A stretch of 64,000 nt of DNA from Myxococcales bacterium (GTDB taxonomy: Bacteria > Myxococcota_A > Polyangia > Fen-1088): assembly GCA_003142855.1 (NCBI GenBank), contig PLNW01000144.1, positions 62,001-126,000 on the forward strand. The letters are read 5' to 3'. The position numbers and the translations under genes were made by a program. Below the pieces are notes generated by a model. That model had not been told where the DNA came from. It made no database searches and saw only the letters and a program-made list of their open reading frames with translations. Below are positions 18,229 to 29,076 of the stretch, piece by piece (positions within the stretch are counted from its first letter, which is position 1; the number at the start of each line of letters is the position of its first letter).

Positions 18229-19491
18229 TTACTGAACCATATTGCCCATATCCATGATGGGAACCAGAATCGAGAAGATGATGAAACCTACGCCCACCGC
18301 CATCATGAGGATCATGATGGGGGCCAGCAGAGAAGTCATCCGACTCACCTCCATCTCCACGTCGCGCTCGTAGGCGCCGGCCACGTTTTCCAGCATGGCC
18401 TCCAGTTGCCCGGAGCGCTCGCCCACCGCCACCATGTGGCACATCATCGAGGGGAACTGGCCCGACTTCTTCAGCGTCGCCGCAATGGATTCGCCCTCAC
18501 GGATGGCGATGCGCGCGTCTTCGATGACCTTCTCCAGCACCGTGTTATTGAGCACGCGCTTGACAATGTCGAGTGCCGTCAGCACGGGCACGCCCGAGGA
18601 CAGCATGGTGGCCAGGGTGCGGGCAAAGCGGGCCACGGCTAGCAGCCGGATGAGGCGCCCGACAATGATGATTTTCAACTTCACCCGGTCCATGAGGGCG
18701 CGGCCCTTGGGCCTGCGCGCCCAGCGCCGCAGCACGATCACAAGCCCGATCAATATCGGCAGCACCAGCCACCAGTAACCGCCCGCGATGGCCGCCACGG
18801 CGATGAGGAACTGCGTGTTCCAGGGCAGCGCCTTGCCCGCATCGGCGAAAATGCCGGCAATGGGCGGCACCACCACCACCATGAGCACGGTCATGACACC
18901 GGTGCCGACGATGGCCATCAGGATGGGATAGGCCATCGCGCTCGTCACCTTGGAGCGCAACTCGTTCTGTGAATCGAGGAAGTTGGCCATGCGGGCCAGC
19001 ACGGCGTCCAAGTTGCCGGCGCTCTCGCCCGAGCGGACCATGTTGATGTAGAGTTCGGGGAACACGACCCGGTGTTCGGCCATGGCATCGGCCAGCGCGC
19101 TGCCCTCGTTCACCTTCTGGCGGATGCCGGCCAGGATCATCTGCAGCTTGCGGTGATCCGACTGTTCGGCCAGGGCTCCCAGTGCCTCGGCCAGGGGAAT
19201 CCCCGCGTGAATCAAGGTTGCGAGCTGGCGCGTGAAGATTGCTACGTCTTGCGGGCGCACGCGTTCGAACAGGCGCTTGATGTCGACCTCGCGCCGCAAG
19301 CCCTTGCTTCCGCTGGCGGACGAGGCCACCGCACTCTTGCTCTGCTTACCCGCCACCACCTCGTGCAGCTCGGTGATGAAGACGCTCTCTTTGCGCAGGG
19401 TTTGGCGCAGCGCTTTGGGGCCGTCGGCCTCGCGGTTGCCGGTGGCCGGCTTGCCGCCGGCGTCGATGCCTTTCCATGCATAAAGTGGCAC
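18229..19491 (-). CDS. gspF: Type II secretion inner-membrane platform protein GspF
   Basis: 420 residues, the usual length. It has two GspF domains, each with the RxLATLIxAGIPLxEAL / RTLATMLSSGVPVLTAL signature, and three transmembrane helices (about residues 175-205, 228-250 and 385-410). It anchors the GspE motor and the pseudopilus base in the inner membrane. It lies 16 bases downstream of gspE and 29 bases upstream of gspG. Confidence 0.95.
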   Translation of the reverse strand: MPLYAWKGIDAGGKPATGNREADGPKALRQTLRKESVFITELHEVVAGKQSKSAVASSASGSKGLRREVDIKRLFERVRPQDVAIFTRQLATLIHAGIPLAEALGALAEQSDHRKLQMILAGIRQKVNEGSALADAMAEHRVVFPELYINMVRSGESAGNLDAVLARMANFLDSQNELRSKVTSAMAYPILMAIVGTGVMTVLMVVVVPPIAGIFADAGKALPWNTQFLIAVAAIAGGYWWLVLPILIGLVIVLRRWARRPKGRALMDRVKLKIIIVGRLIRLLAVARFARTLATMLSSGVPVLTALDIVKRVLNNTVLEKVIEDARIAIREGESIAATLKKSGQFPSMMCHMVAVGERSGQLEAMLENVAGAYERDVEMEVSRMTSLLAPIMILMMAVGVGFIIFSILVPIMDMGNMVQ

Positions 19492-19507
19492 GTGGGCGTC
19501 TCCCGGA

Positions 19508-21259
<1,752 letters not shown>

Positions 21260-21261
21260 GC

Positions 21262-24075
21262 CTATTCCTTGGCCGGCGCGGAAGCCGGTTTGCCGGGGGT
21301 TGCGGCCGGTGGGGTGGGTGCGGCCGCGGGAGCCGCAGGCAATGCTTTGCTCGCTGCCGCGGCTGCCGCTTTGCGCGGCCGCCTGGTCCTGCCCTTCACC
21401 TTGGGCGCGGGTGGCGACACGGGCGCCAGCCTCTCTTCCGCGGGCGCCTCTTCATCCATGTCGTCGGCTGGTGCGGCCGGGGCCGTCTCTTCCACCTGGG
21501 GCTCCGTCCCTGGCACAGAATTGGACGAAAGCGGTTCGACGGGTATCGAGTCCTCGCCCTCGTCGCGCGTTCGGATGTCGCGCAACTCCTTCTCTTCCTC
21601 CTCCATCTCCCGTACGGTCTTGTTGATTTCTTCCAGCATTCCGCGCTTGCGCCGGAAGTCCATGTCCTTGTCCAGCGACACGCGGTCTTCCAACGTGCTG
21701 TAACGCTCGATGAATTCGCGTCGCTCACGCATCTTCTTTTCCGCCACTCGGCGCAGGTCCGAAAGATCGGAGATCACATAGGGCGTGATCGCGATCAGGA
21801 TGTTGGTCTTCTTCAAGTCCTTGGTGGTGCTGCGAAAGAAGAAACCAATGACCGGGATGTCGCCCAAGATGGGGACTTTGGTGACAGTCTCGCTGGCCCG
21901 GTCACTCATCAGGCCGCCAATCACGATCGTCTGCTGGTCGCGCGCCACCACGGTGGTCTTGGTGGACCGCTTGGATGTGGCCGGCCCGAGGCCATTGTAG
22001 TTGGCTGCCTCGACGTCAGAGACCTCCTGTTCCACGTCCAACCGGATCACGTTGTGCTCGTTCACGCTGGGCAGGAGCTTGAGTTTGAGCGCCACATCCT
22101 GGCGGTTGACCGACAGGTAGGGCGTGACAGTCGCCGTACCGGTCAGAGCGCTGCCCATCATGGCGCCCGGGAAGGGCAGGTTCTCGCCCACCGTGATCTC
22201 ACCCTCTTGATTGTTCATGATCAGGATGTGGGGGTTGGAGAGCACGTTCACGTCGTTGTTGGTCTGCACAAGCTTGAGAAACACGCCGAACGAGGGGATG
22301 TTCACGTTGAGGACGCCGAAGATCTTGGTCTGCGATGAGTCGAGGGCGGGTCCGAACAGCGCTGCGCTCAGGCCCCCCATGTCGTTGAGCATGGCCGTAG
22401 GATTCATGGCGTCGCCCAGGGTCTTTTGGGCATCGAATCCGCCCAGCAGCAGGCTCTGCTTTCCCGCGATGTCCTGCCCCTTGCCCGCGTGGTACGAGAC
22501 ACCCACGTCACGGGACTTGTCGGTGGTGACCTCGAGGATGAGAGCCTCGATGAACACCTGCTTGCGGGGCGCATCCAGCTTTTCGATCACGCGGCGGAGA
22601 GCCTGGAAATCCTTGAACGACGACATGACCAGCAGCGAGTTGGTGGGCGCGTCGAAGGTGACGCGCACATCGCCCTCGAACATGAGCGCGCTTTGATTGC
22701 CTTGCTGGTTCTGCGCGGGAGTGGCGGCCGTCGGCGCGGCGGAGCTTCCCCGGCGCCGCACCCCGGTGGCCAGTGAGCCCACCACCTGCACGCCGGTGAT
22801 GGCACTCAGCGTGGCCGCCAGCTCATCGCAGTTGGCATTGGCGCAATTGTAGATGTGAAAGCGGTCCTGGGCCGCGCCGCGCACCGATTCCTCGGGTGAG
22901 ACGTCCAACTTGTGGACCAGACTCACCAGCCAATTGTAGGCACGCTGGTTGGCCACCACGATGAGACTGTTGGACCTCTCGTCGGGGACGATCTTGGTGA
23001 TGGTCATCTCTGTCGACAGGTCGCCGGGTGGGCCGGGCTGCGGCTTGGGCGGGGCCGGGGGTGGCGATCCAGGTTGGCGCTTCTGGCCGGAACCCAATTG
23101 CTGAACGGGCATGATTTCGGCGATGCGGCCGGCCATGTCGATGGCCGACGTGTTTTTGATCCGGATCATCCAGATCTTGTCGCGGTTGGCCGACGGGGTG
23201 TCGAACTGCTTGATGATGGACACCATGCGTTCGATGTTTTCCGACTGGTCCGTGATGATGAGCGAGGATCGGTAGGAAATGATGTCGGCCGATTCGCTCT
23301 TCAGGCGGTTGAGCACGGCGTTGGTCAGATCATTGGTGTCCAGGTACGACACGCGCACCAGCTTGGTCACGTATCGCTTGTCGTGGGGCACGCGTTCGCC
23401 GGCACCTATAAAGGGCAGGGTGGTGAATCGCGCGCGCGCTGCTTCGACGATGCGCAGGAATTTTCCCGACGGCTCAACCGTCAAGCCCACCGATTCCAGC
23501 GCGGCGAAGAAGAGCCGATAGGCCTCCTCGGGCGTGATCAGCTGGGGTGCGATGATGGTGACCTTCTTGCCCTGCAGCGGGATGGAAACCAGGAACTGCG
23601 AGCAGGTGATGCTGGAGATCCAGCCGATCAGATCGATGACATCACTTTCTGGTTTGAGGTTCAGCTTCACGATGCGTTTTCCGGGAGGGAGTTTCTTGCA
23701 GGAGTTGAACTCCTTCTCGCCCGGCAGCTCGACCACGCCGGGCTTGGCCGCACCCGCGGCGGGTTTGGCCGCCGCCGGGGCGGGCGCCGGCGGCGGCGCC
23801 GGAGGGGGCGGGGCCGGGGCTGGCGCAGGGGCCGGGGGTGCACCCGGTCGGCCCGGGAGACGCGGCAAGAGTCGCGATGGCCGCGGCACGGGTGCCGGCG
23901 GGGCCGGGGGCGTCGTCTCTGCGTGTGCCCACGGTGCCGGTGCCAGGAATGCCACCAGATGAGCGACGAGAGCGATGACACTGGTGGGGGTCCGCATGCT
24001 GCGGCGACGTCCAATCGTAGCGCTGGAAAGCATCACGCGCCCGCCAGTGTCTGTGTTTCTGGGATTTCGTTTCAT
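21262..24075 (-). CDS. gspD: Type II secretion outer-membrane secretin GspD
   Basis: 937 residues, long for the family (usually 600-750). The signal peptide ends about residue 52 (WAHAE). Two low-complexity parts explain the length: a Pro/Ala linker near residues 55-115 and an acidic then Ala/Lys-rich tail (about 850-937). In between lie the N0-N3 domains and the secretin core, with its VPILGDIPVIGFFFRSTT signature. It forms the outer-membrane channel. No pilotin-type gene was recognised next to it. Its start overlaps the gspC stop as ATGA. Confidence 0.95.
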   Translation of the reverse strand: MKRNPRNTDTGGRVMLSSATIGRRRSMRTPTSVIALVAHLVAFLAPAPWAHAETTPPAPPAPVPRPSRLLPRLPGRPGAPPAPAPAPAPPPPAPPPAPAPAAAKPAAGAAKPGVVELPGEKEFNSCKKLPPGKRIVKLNLKPESDVIDLIGWISSITCSQFLVSIPLQGKKVTIIAPQLITPEEAYRLFFAALESVGLTVEPSGKFLRIVEAARARFTTLPFIGAGERVPHDKRYVTKLVRVSYLDTNDLTNAVLNRLKSESADIISYRSSLIITDQSENIERMVSIIKQFDTPSANRDKIWMIRIKNTSAIDMAGRIAEIMPVQQLGSGQKRQPGSPPPAPPKPQPGPPGDLSTEMTITKIVPDERSNSLIVVANQRAYNWLVSLVHKLDVSPEESVRGAAQDRFHIYNCANANCDELAATLSAITGVQVVGSLATGVRRRGSSAAPTAATPAQNQQGNQSALMFEGDVRVTFDAPTNSLLVMSSFKDFQALRRVIEKLDAPRKQVFIEALILEVTTDKSRDVGVSYHAGKGQDIAGKQSLLLGGFDAQKTLGDAMNPTAMLNDMGGLSAALFGPALDSSQTKIFGVLNVNIPSFGVFLKLVQTNNDVNVLSNPHILIMNNQEGEITVGENLPFPGAMMGSALTGTATVTPYLSVNRQDVALKLKLLPSVNEHNVIRLDVEQEVSDVEAANYNGLGPATSKRSTKTTVVARDQQTIVIGGLMSDRASETVTKVPILGDIPVIGFFFRSTTKDLKKTNILIAITPYVISDLSDLRRVAEKKMRERREFIERYSTLEDRVSLDKDMDFRRKRGMLEEINKTVREMEEEEKELRDIRTRDEGEDSIPVEPLSSNSVPGTEPQVEETAPAAPADDMDEEAPAEERLAPVSPPAPKVKGRTRRPRKAAAAAASKALPAAPAAAPTPPAATPGKPASAPAKE

Positions 24076-25010
24076 CGGATTGTGTAGTCCTTTGTGACTT
24101 TCTTGCCGTTGGTCTCCATGCCCAGGGACAGATGGCTGGCCGACTTGAGCTTGGCGTAGACTTCGAGGGCTTTTTCGGGGCTGGTGATTTCCAGGCCGTT
24201 GATTGACGAGATCACGTCTCCGTTCTGCATCCCGATCTTGGCGAAGGGTCCGTCGGGCTTCACCGCGTAGAGGCGGAAGCCGGCGGCCTTGCCGTCGCGC
24301 ATTTCAGGCACGATGCGCGCCGAGCGCGAAAGCAGCGACATGTTGCCCAGAACCGACTCCAGCGTGCCGCGCTGGATTTCAAAGGTGTTCTCGCCCGTCT
24401 TCTTGATGCCTTTGTCCATCTCGATCGAGAGAGGATCGGTTCCGCCGGCTGCCGAGGCGGCAGGAGGTGGCGTGGGCGGCGCGGGCTTTTCAATGAGATC
24501 CAGGAACTCCGTCTTGCCCGCGTTGTCGAGATAGATGCGGGTTTCCTCGATCTCAGTGACCGTGGCCCCGTGGATCTTGCCGCCCATCGGGTATGCCCCG
24601 GTGGATTTGATCTCGGTGTCGCGGATGACGGCGACCGACCACTTCATGTGGATCATGCTGCTGGGCGGTGGCGCGTACATGATGGCCAGCAGGGCAAGGG
24701 GAAGCGCGGTCTTGACTGCGTCGGGCGAGGTGGGTTCCGGCACCCCGCCATCAGGATGTGGTTCCTCGATGATAGGAGGACAGGTCGAGCAGAAGATGTT
24801 CCGCTTGAGTATTGCCTCTGGCTGCTTGTTGCTGGTGGCAATGGTGGGTTCGGGCCGGCGCGGCTTGCTCGCCGTCGTGGACGGGGCGGGTATCAACGCC
24901 ACCACTTTCGATTCCACCGCGCTCGAGGCCGCGCTGCCGAGAAAAGTTGCACACAGGGCGACGATGGCTAGGTCGAGAGCCCAGAGATATTTTCTCAGCA
25001 GAGTTTCCAC
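24072..25010 (-). CDS. gspC: Type II secretion inner-membrane protein GspC
   Basis: 312 residues, first gene of the gsp operon. It has an N-terminal membrane helix (about 10-30), a periplasmic HR domain (ALLAIMYAPPPSSMIHMKWSV) and a Pro-rich linker. The C-terminal PDZ domain (about 235-312) contains GPFAKIGMQNGDVISSING. GspC connects the inner-membrane platform to the secretin and helps select substrates. The operon promoter should lie in the 25011-25305 gap. Confidence 0.92.
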   Translation of the reverse strand: METLLRKYLWALDLAIVALCATFLGSAASSAVESKVVALIPAPSTTASKPRRPEPTIATSNKQPEAILKRNIFCSTCPPIIEEPHPDGGVPEPTSPDAVKTALPLALLAIMYAPPPSSMIHMKWSVAVIRDTEIKSTGAYPMGGKIHGATVTEIEETRIYLDNAGKTEFLDLIEKPAPPTPPPAASAAGGTDPLSIEMDKGIKKTGENTFEIQRGTLESVLGNMSLLSRSARIVPEMRDGKAAGFRLYAVKPDGPFAKIGMQNGDVISSINGLEITSPEKALEVYAKLKSASHLSLGMETNGKKVTKDYTIR

Positions 25011-25305
25011 GGCGTTCCTGGCTGCAAAAGCAACACCGGGGCCAGCCAGCGTGGAGATTATCTGTGTGATTCCAACAGGTTATGTTGACGAGGTCGACGG
25101 TTTGCTTGCCATTTTGGCAAGGCATTCCAAGAGAGAGGGTGGAACGTGGCGAACGTCGGTCCAGACAGCTTCCCGCAGTTGAGAACACAGAGGTGAGAGG
25201 GGAGAGCACAGAGAAAACTTGGGCGCGGCCGAAAGACGTCGTGGCGTGCCTAGCAATCTGAGGGAATCGCGGGGAGTTGCAGGTAGCTCTTGGACTTGGG
25301 CGTCC
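25011..25305. other. 295-base non-coding region upstream of gspC
   Basis: It holds the left arm of a CACAGAG-type inverted repeat (25181-25213) and most of its spacer. I checked for a sigma-54 -24/-12 promoter towards gspC; the nearest GG/GC pair has the wrong spacing. No gene is supported here. The gsp promoter is probably within it, but I could not place it. Confidence 0.5.
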
Positions 25306-25353
25306 CTATGTGGGCTCCGGCTCTGTGACCTCTCCTCTCCCCTCTGTGTTCTC
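25181..25353. repeat. CACAGAG-type inverted repeat between regulator gene and gspC
   Basis: The left arm 25181-25213 (GAGAACACAGAGGTGAGAGG...) and the right arm 25321-25353 match as reverse complements at 29 of 33 positions, with a spacer of about 107 bases. The right arm lies inside the 3' end of the response regulator gene. In RNA this would be a long hairpin just after that gene. Confidence 0.8.
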
Positions 25354-26787
25354 AGCCGTCGTCCCTTCCGGCGCCTCCTCGGCGCTCTGAGCGGGTGTTC
25401 CTTCCTTCTCCTCCTCGAGTCGCCGGTAGATGGTGCGAGTGGCGATCCCCAACAGCTGGGCGCACAGCCGTTTGTCGCCTCCCACGTGGCCCAGAGTCGC
25501 GTGGATCACGCGGCGCTCGATCTCGCCGAGCGGCGTCCCGATGGCGAAGGTGATGCTTTTTCCGTCGCTGGCATTGCCCTGGCCTGTGCGCACCTCGACC
25601 GGCAGATCGTCCAACTCCACGGCGGTCCCGCGCGACAGTACCACCGCCCGCTCAATGGTGTTCTCCAGCTCGCGCACGTTCCCCGGCCAGTCGTAGCGCA
25701 CGAGAGCATCGGCCGCAGGCCGGGCGAAGCCCGCCAGATGACGGTCGTTCCGCTCGCCAAAGAAGCGCAGAAAGTGCTCCGCCAGCAAAGGAATGTCGTC
25801 GCGCCGTTCACGCAGAGGTGGCACGCGCAAGGCGATGACATTGAGTCGGTAGTACAGATCCTCCCGGAAACGACCCTCGCGTACGGCGCTGCGCAGGTCC
25901 TGGTTGGTGGCAGCAACCAAGCGCAAGTCAACCTTGGATGCTCGGCCTCCCAAGCGCTCCACCTCACCTTCTTGCAGAACGCGCAGCAACTTCACCTGCA
26001 CATGGGTTGGGATTTCCCCGATCTCGTCGAGAAAGAGGGTGCCACCGTCGGCCTGCAGAAAGCGGCCATCGTGACGCTGGATGGCCCCGGTGAACGCCCC
26101 GCGTTCGTAGCCGAAGAGCTCGGCTTCGAGAATCGTTTCAGGCAGGGCCGCGCAGTTGACCGGAACAAAGGGACCCGATGCACGCGGCGAAGCGGCGTGG
26201 ATGGCCCGCGCCAGCAATTCCTTGCCGGTTCCTGATTCACCCAGAAGCAACACGGTGGCCATGGACGGCGACGCCTGCATCACCGTCTCCATGGTGCGGC
26301 GCCAAGCCAGCGACTGGCCGATGAGAGCCTTGTGCCTTTCGGCGGCCAGTTGGGCGCGCAACGAGCGGTTTTCCCGCAGCAGATTGTGCTTCTCCAGCGC
26401 CTTGCTGACAGCGCGAACCACATGGGCGCGCTTGAGCGGCTTGGTCACGAAGTCATAGGCACCTTGCCTCATGGCATCCACAGCGTTCTCCACCGAGCCA
26501 TAGGCAGTCATGAGGATGGTTTCAGTCTCCGGCGATACGCTGCGGCTGGCCTTGAGCAAGTCGAGGCCAGACATGCCGGGCATGATCAAATCGGTGAGCA
26601 CCACTGACACCGGCTCGCGGCGCAGGATCTCGAGCGCTTCTCCACCACTGCGCGCGGTGAGCACGCGCAGTGATTCCCGCTCGAAGATTTTACTCAACGA
26701 GTCAACGATGCCCGGCTCATCGTCCACGACCAGGATGGTTGGGGCGGAGGGATTCGGGGCCGGGCTGGCTTCGGCGTCGCTTGTCAC
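25306..26787 (-). CDS. NtrC-family sigma-54 response regulator
   Basis: 493 residues. The receiver domain has the acidic pair DDE (residues 22-24), phospho-acceptor Asp66 (LTDLIMPG) and the conserved Lys (FVTKPL). The AAA+ domain has Walker A GESGTGKE, an intact GAFTGA loop and [11 protein letters not shown]. The C-terminus is a Fis-type helix-turn-helix ([21 protein letters not shown]). No partner kinase is adjacent; the NtrB-like kinase at 59.7 kb is too far to assign. Upstream of gspC on the same strand, it may control the secretion operon, which is inference. Its last residues come from a palindromic repeat. Confidence 0.92.
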   Translation of the reverse strand: MTSDAEASPAPNPSAPTILVVDDEPGIVDSLSKIFERESLRVLTARSGGEALEILRREPVSVVLTDLIMPGMSGLDLLKASRSVSPETETILMTAYGSVENAVDAMRQGAYDFVTKPLKRAHVVRAVSKALEKHNLLRENRSLRAQLAAERHKALIGQSLAWRRTMETVMQASPSMATVLLLGESGTGKELLARAIHAASPRASGPFVPVNCAALPETILEAELFGYERGAFTGAIQRHDGRFLQADGGTLFLDEIGEIPTHVQVKLLRVLQEGEVERLGGRASKVDLRLVAATNQDLRSAVREGRFREDLYYRLNVIALRVPPLRERRDDIPLLAEHFLRFFGERNDRHLAGFARPAADALVRYDWPGNVRELENTIERAVVLSRGTAVELDDLPVEVRTGQGNASDGKSITFAIGTPLGEIERRVIHATLGHVGGDKRLCAQLLGIATRTIYRRLEEEKEGTPAQSAEEAPEGTTAENTEGRGEVTEPEPT

Positions 26788-27086
26788 GTCTGGATGTCCT
26801 TGGGTCGCTCTTCAAAGCGGATGCCAGATACAGCCGACTTGGCTGACGTGTCTAACTAGCCGGAAACATGACGCTATCCGATTGCGGCGTACTCGATAAT
26901 CCGCTCTAGTGCCATCTTGACATAGCTTCCGCCAATCCGCCCGTCTTCTTGTCACATTGGCAGGAGCGTCTCGATGGAGGGCGCGACCAGGCGCGCAAGT
27001 TCATTCGGGCAGCTGCCTTCCACTGAGGACACAGAGGGGAGAGGGGAGGGCACAGAGCTGGTTTGTGAATCAGCCGGGTTGGCCAA
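26788..27086. other. 299-base intergenic region between regulator and GH30 gene
   Basis: It contains a single arm of the CACAGAG repeat (27026-27058) and the upstream sequence of the response regulator. No coding region or RNA gene is visible. Confidence 0.5.
27026..27058. repeat. CACAGAG-type repeat, single arm
   Basis: GAGGACACAGAGGGGAGAGG, continuing to GCACAGAG, matches the left arm of the 25181 copy closely. No complementary arm lies within the next few hundred bases, so this is a half copy. Confidence 0.65.
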
Positions 27087-28976
27087 TCAGGGGCCGACGG
27101 AGCCAACAAATGTGGTGATGCTGGATGCGGCGAGGGAGACGTTCACCGTCGTGCCACCTGTCAGGGCACCGACGTTCGCGAGATTCTCGCTCGCTGAGGT
27201 TCGGTAGGTGGTCAGCGAGCCGAAGCGTCCTGCGTCGATCGTCAGAGCGAGCGCCACGATGGAAGTTCCCGTGTTGATCGCCACGACTGCGACCTGATTT
27301 CCGGCGGGGTTCTTGAATGCGGACATGTACACGTTGCTGGCTGGACTCGCGACGGCATCGACCCGAATCCAGTCAGGTCGAACGAAGCGGCTGTACTGGC
27401 CGACGGCGTAGAGACGCTTGGGCTGGTTGCCATTGGACTGCGCGAGACAGCCGTTGCCACTGCCCCACGCCCACCAGTAGTTGAAGGCGCTCCACTGGCC
27501 AACCACCAGATCCATGTGAACCAGCCGGGCGACGACCAGACCGTCGGTGATGCTGGTGTCCGCGGTCCACGCGGCTGTGCTGAATTCGGTCATCCAGATC
27601 CGCTTGCCGGCGGCCAGCGAATTGGTCAACGTCGGAGTGGTATACGAACTGGCGTTGCTTTTCGTGTAGTCGTACTGGTGAACCGCCACGACACCCAAGA
27701 GAGCCGAAACATTCGAGTCGTTGAGAATGGGAACAACCAGGTCTTCTTTCACGCTTTGGAATTCGGGCGCCATGATTTTCAAGGCGGGCAACTGGGTGAA
27801 CACGCCCTTCTTGGTGAATTCCGTCTTCAAAGTTCCGAGAAATGTATCGAATTGGGCGGCCGTCCAGTCAGCCGATTCATACGTGCACTGGAAATTCGGT
27901 TCGTTTTGCAGGGAAAGGACCGTCAAGTCGACGCCCATCTTGGCTTTGTATCCCAACACGTAGTCCGCCAGGACGTCGGCATAGTCCGCGTAGTGCGCGG
28001 GGTCGAGGGTGCCGCCCACTTCGGGCGTGTTGTAGTTTATGGTCTTGTAGCTGTCGCTCACCTTCCATTTGCTGACGCTGTTGTTGGGTGGCGTCCAAGG
28101 CGTGCTCATGAACTTCGTGACCTGATAGTCCGCTCCCGCGGCCTTGATGTCGCTGATCAGAGTGCTGGTATTGCCCACGTCCCAGTTGGACCAGTTGAGA
28201 GAGAAGGTCTTGCTGCCATCACCATTGGCGGTGTACTTGTAGCTACCGTCAGTGTTCTTGTTGATGAACTTGTCGTCGTTGTTGGGGTTCTCACGAAAAG
28301 GCACGCGGTTGCGCAGAATGGACAGCCCGGCTCCCTTGCTGATGCTGAAGAGCGCGTCGTAGACCCCGGTCTTGGACGCGGGTGGGTACAACCAGGCATT
28401 GCTGACGCCGAAGCCATCGATCACTTGCATCGCCTGCGAGTACCTGACATTGGCTCCGGTATTGGGTGCGAGCGTTCCGCTCGAGCTTGTCCCGCCCGAA
28501 CTGGCTGCTCCACCCGTGGTTGTGGTCCCGCCGGTCATCGCTCCCGCCCCGCCCGCAACGCCACCGGTCTTGGAGCCTCCCGCAGAGCCGCCAGTCTTGG
28601 ATCCGCCTGCGGTGCCGCCGGCGGCAGTCGTGCCCGCGACGCCGGCCGTGCCTGCGGCGCCGGCCGTGCCAGTGCTGCCGCCAAGGGAGCCGGCGCCAGC
28701 CGAAGAGAAAAGGCCACCAGTGGCCTCGGTCGTTGCTATGGAGCCTCCTGCCGCGCCTCCTGCGCCGCCCGTGCTCGAAACACCGCCGGTTGCTCCGGCC
28801 GCTGACCCGTCAAAGCCCGAACTTGAGGCGGCATCGAGAGGCGCTGTGGCCCCGCCCTGCGTGGACAGGGTCGCGTCGCCGCCGGGGCGAGATCCTGGGG
28901 GACTGCACGCCGCGCCGTTCGTCGCGAAAACAATAATGATGATGGATAGGACCTTGGCGGTCGCGCTTCTGGACAT
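27087..28976 (-). CDS. Secreted GH30-family glycoside hydrolase, lipoprotein
   Basis: 629 residues. The signal peptide ends NGAAC, giving Cys24 as lipid anchor. A Gly/Ala/Ser/Thr-rich linker (about residues 55-168, with repeated GGSKTGGSAG) leads to a GH30 catalytic barrel. The barrel starts VIDGFGVSNAWLYPP, with acid/base Glu359 (SLQNEPNF) and nucleophile Glu464 (WMTEFS), and a beta-sandwich ends the protein. GH30 enzymes cleave beta-linked glycans such as xylan or glucans; the subfamily cannot be set from sequence reading alone. The neighbouring secretion operon could export it. The flexible linker would hold the enzyme away from the membrane. Confidence 0.85.
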   Translation of the reverse strand: MSRSATAKVLSIIIIVFATNGAACSPPGSRPGGDATLSTQGGATAPLDAASSSGFDGSAAGATGGVSSTGGAGGAAGGSIATTEATGGLFSSAGAGSLGGSTGTAGAAGTAGVAGTTAAGGTAGGSKTGGSAGGSKTGGVAGGAGAMTGGTTTTGGAASSGGTSSSGTLAPNTGANVRYSQAMQVIDGFGVSNAWLYPPASKTGVYDALFSISKGAGLSILRNRVPFRENPNNDDKFINKNTDGSYKYTANGDGSKTFSLNWSNWDVGNTSTLISDIKAAGADYQVTKFMSTPWTPPNNSVSKWKVSDSYKTINYNTPEVGGTLDPAHYADYADVLADYVLGYKAKMGVDLTVLSLQNEPNFQCTYESADWTAAQFDTFLGTLKTEFTKKGVFTQLPALKIMAPEFQSVKEDLVVPILNDSNVSALLGVVAVHQYDYTKSNASSYTTPTLTNSLAAGKRIWMTEFSTAAWTADTSITDGLVVARLVHMDLVVGQWSAFNYWWAWGSGNGCLAQSNGNQPKRLYAVGQYSRFVRPDWIRVDAVASPASNVYMSAFKNPAGNQVAVVAINTGTSIVALALTIDAGRFGSLTTYRTSASENLANVGALTGGTTVNVSLAASSITTFVGSVGP

Positions 28977-29076
28977 GCTGCTTCGATCCCAGACCTAACA
29001 AGGATTCATCAGTTTATCGAGAATTCAATCTGACATGGGGCAGGCCAGGTTGTTCACGGCTGGCCAGAGGTTCCGC

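Noticed and set aside
25011..25305. Possible sigma-54 promoter before gspC
   Set aside because: The nearest GG and GC pair are 10 bases apart rather than 12, so no -24/-12 promoter is supported.
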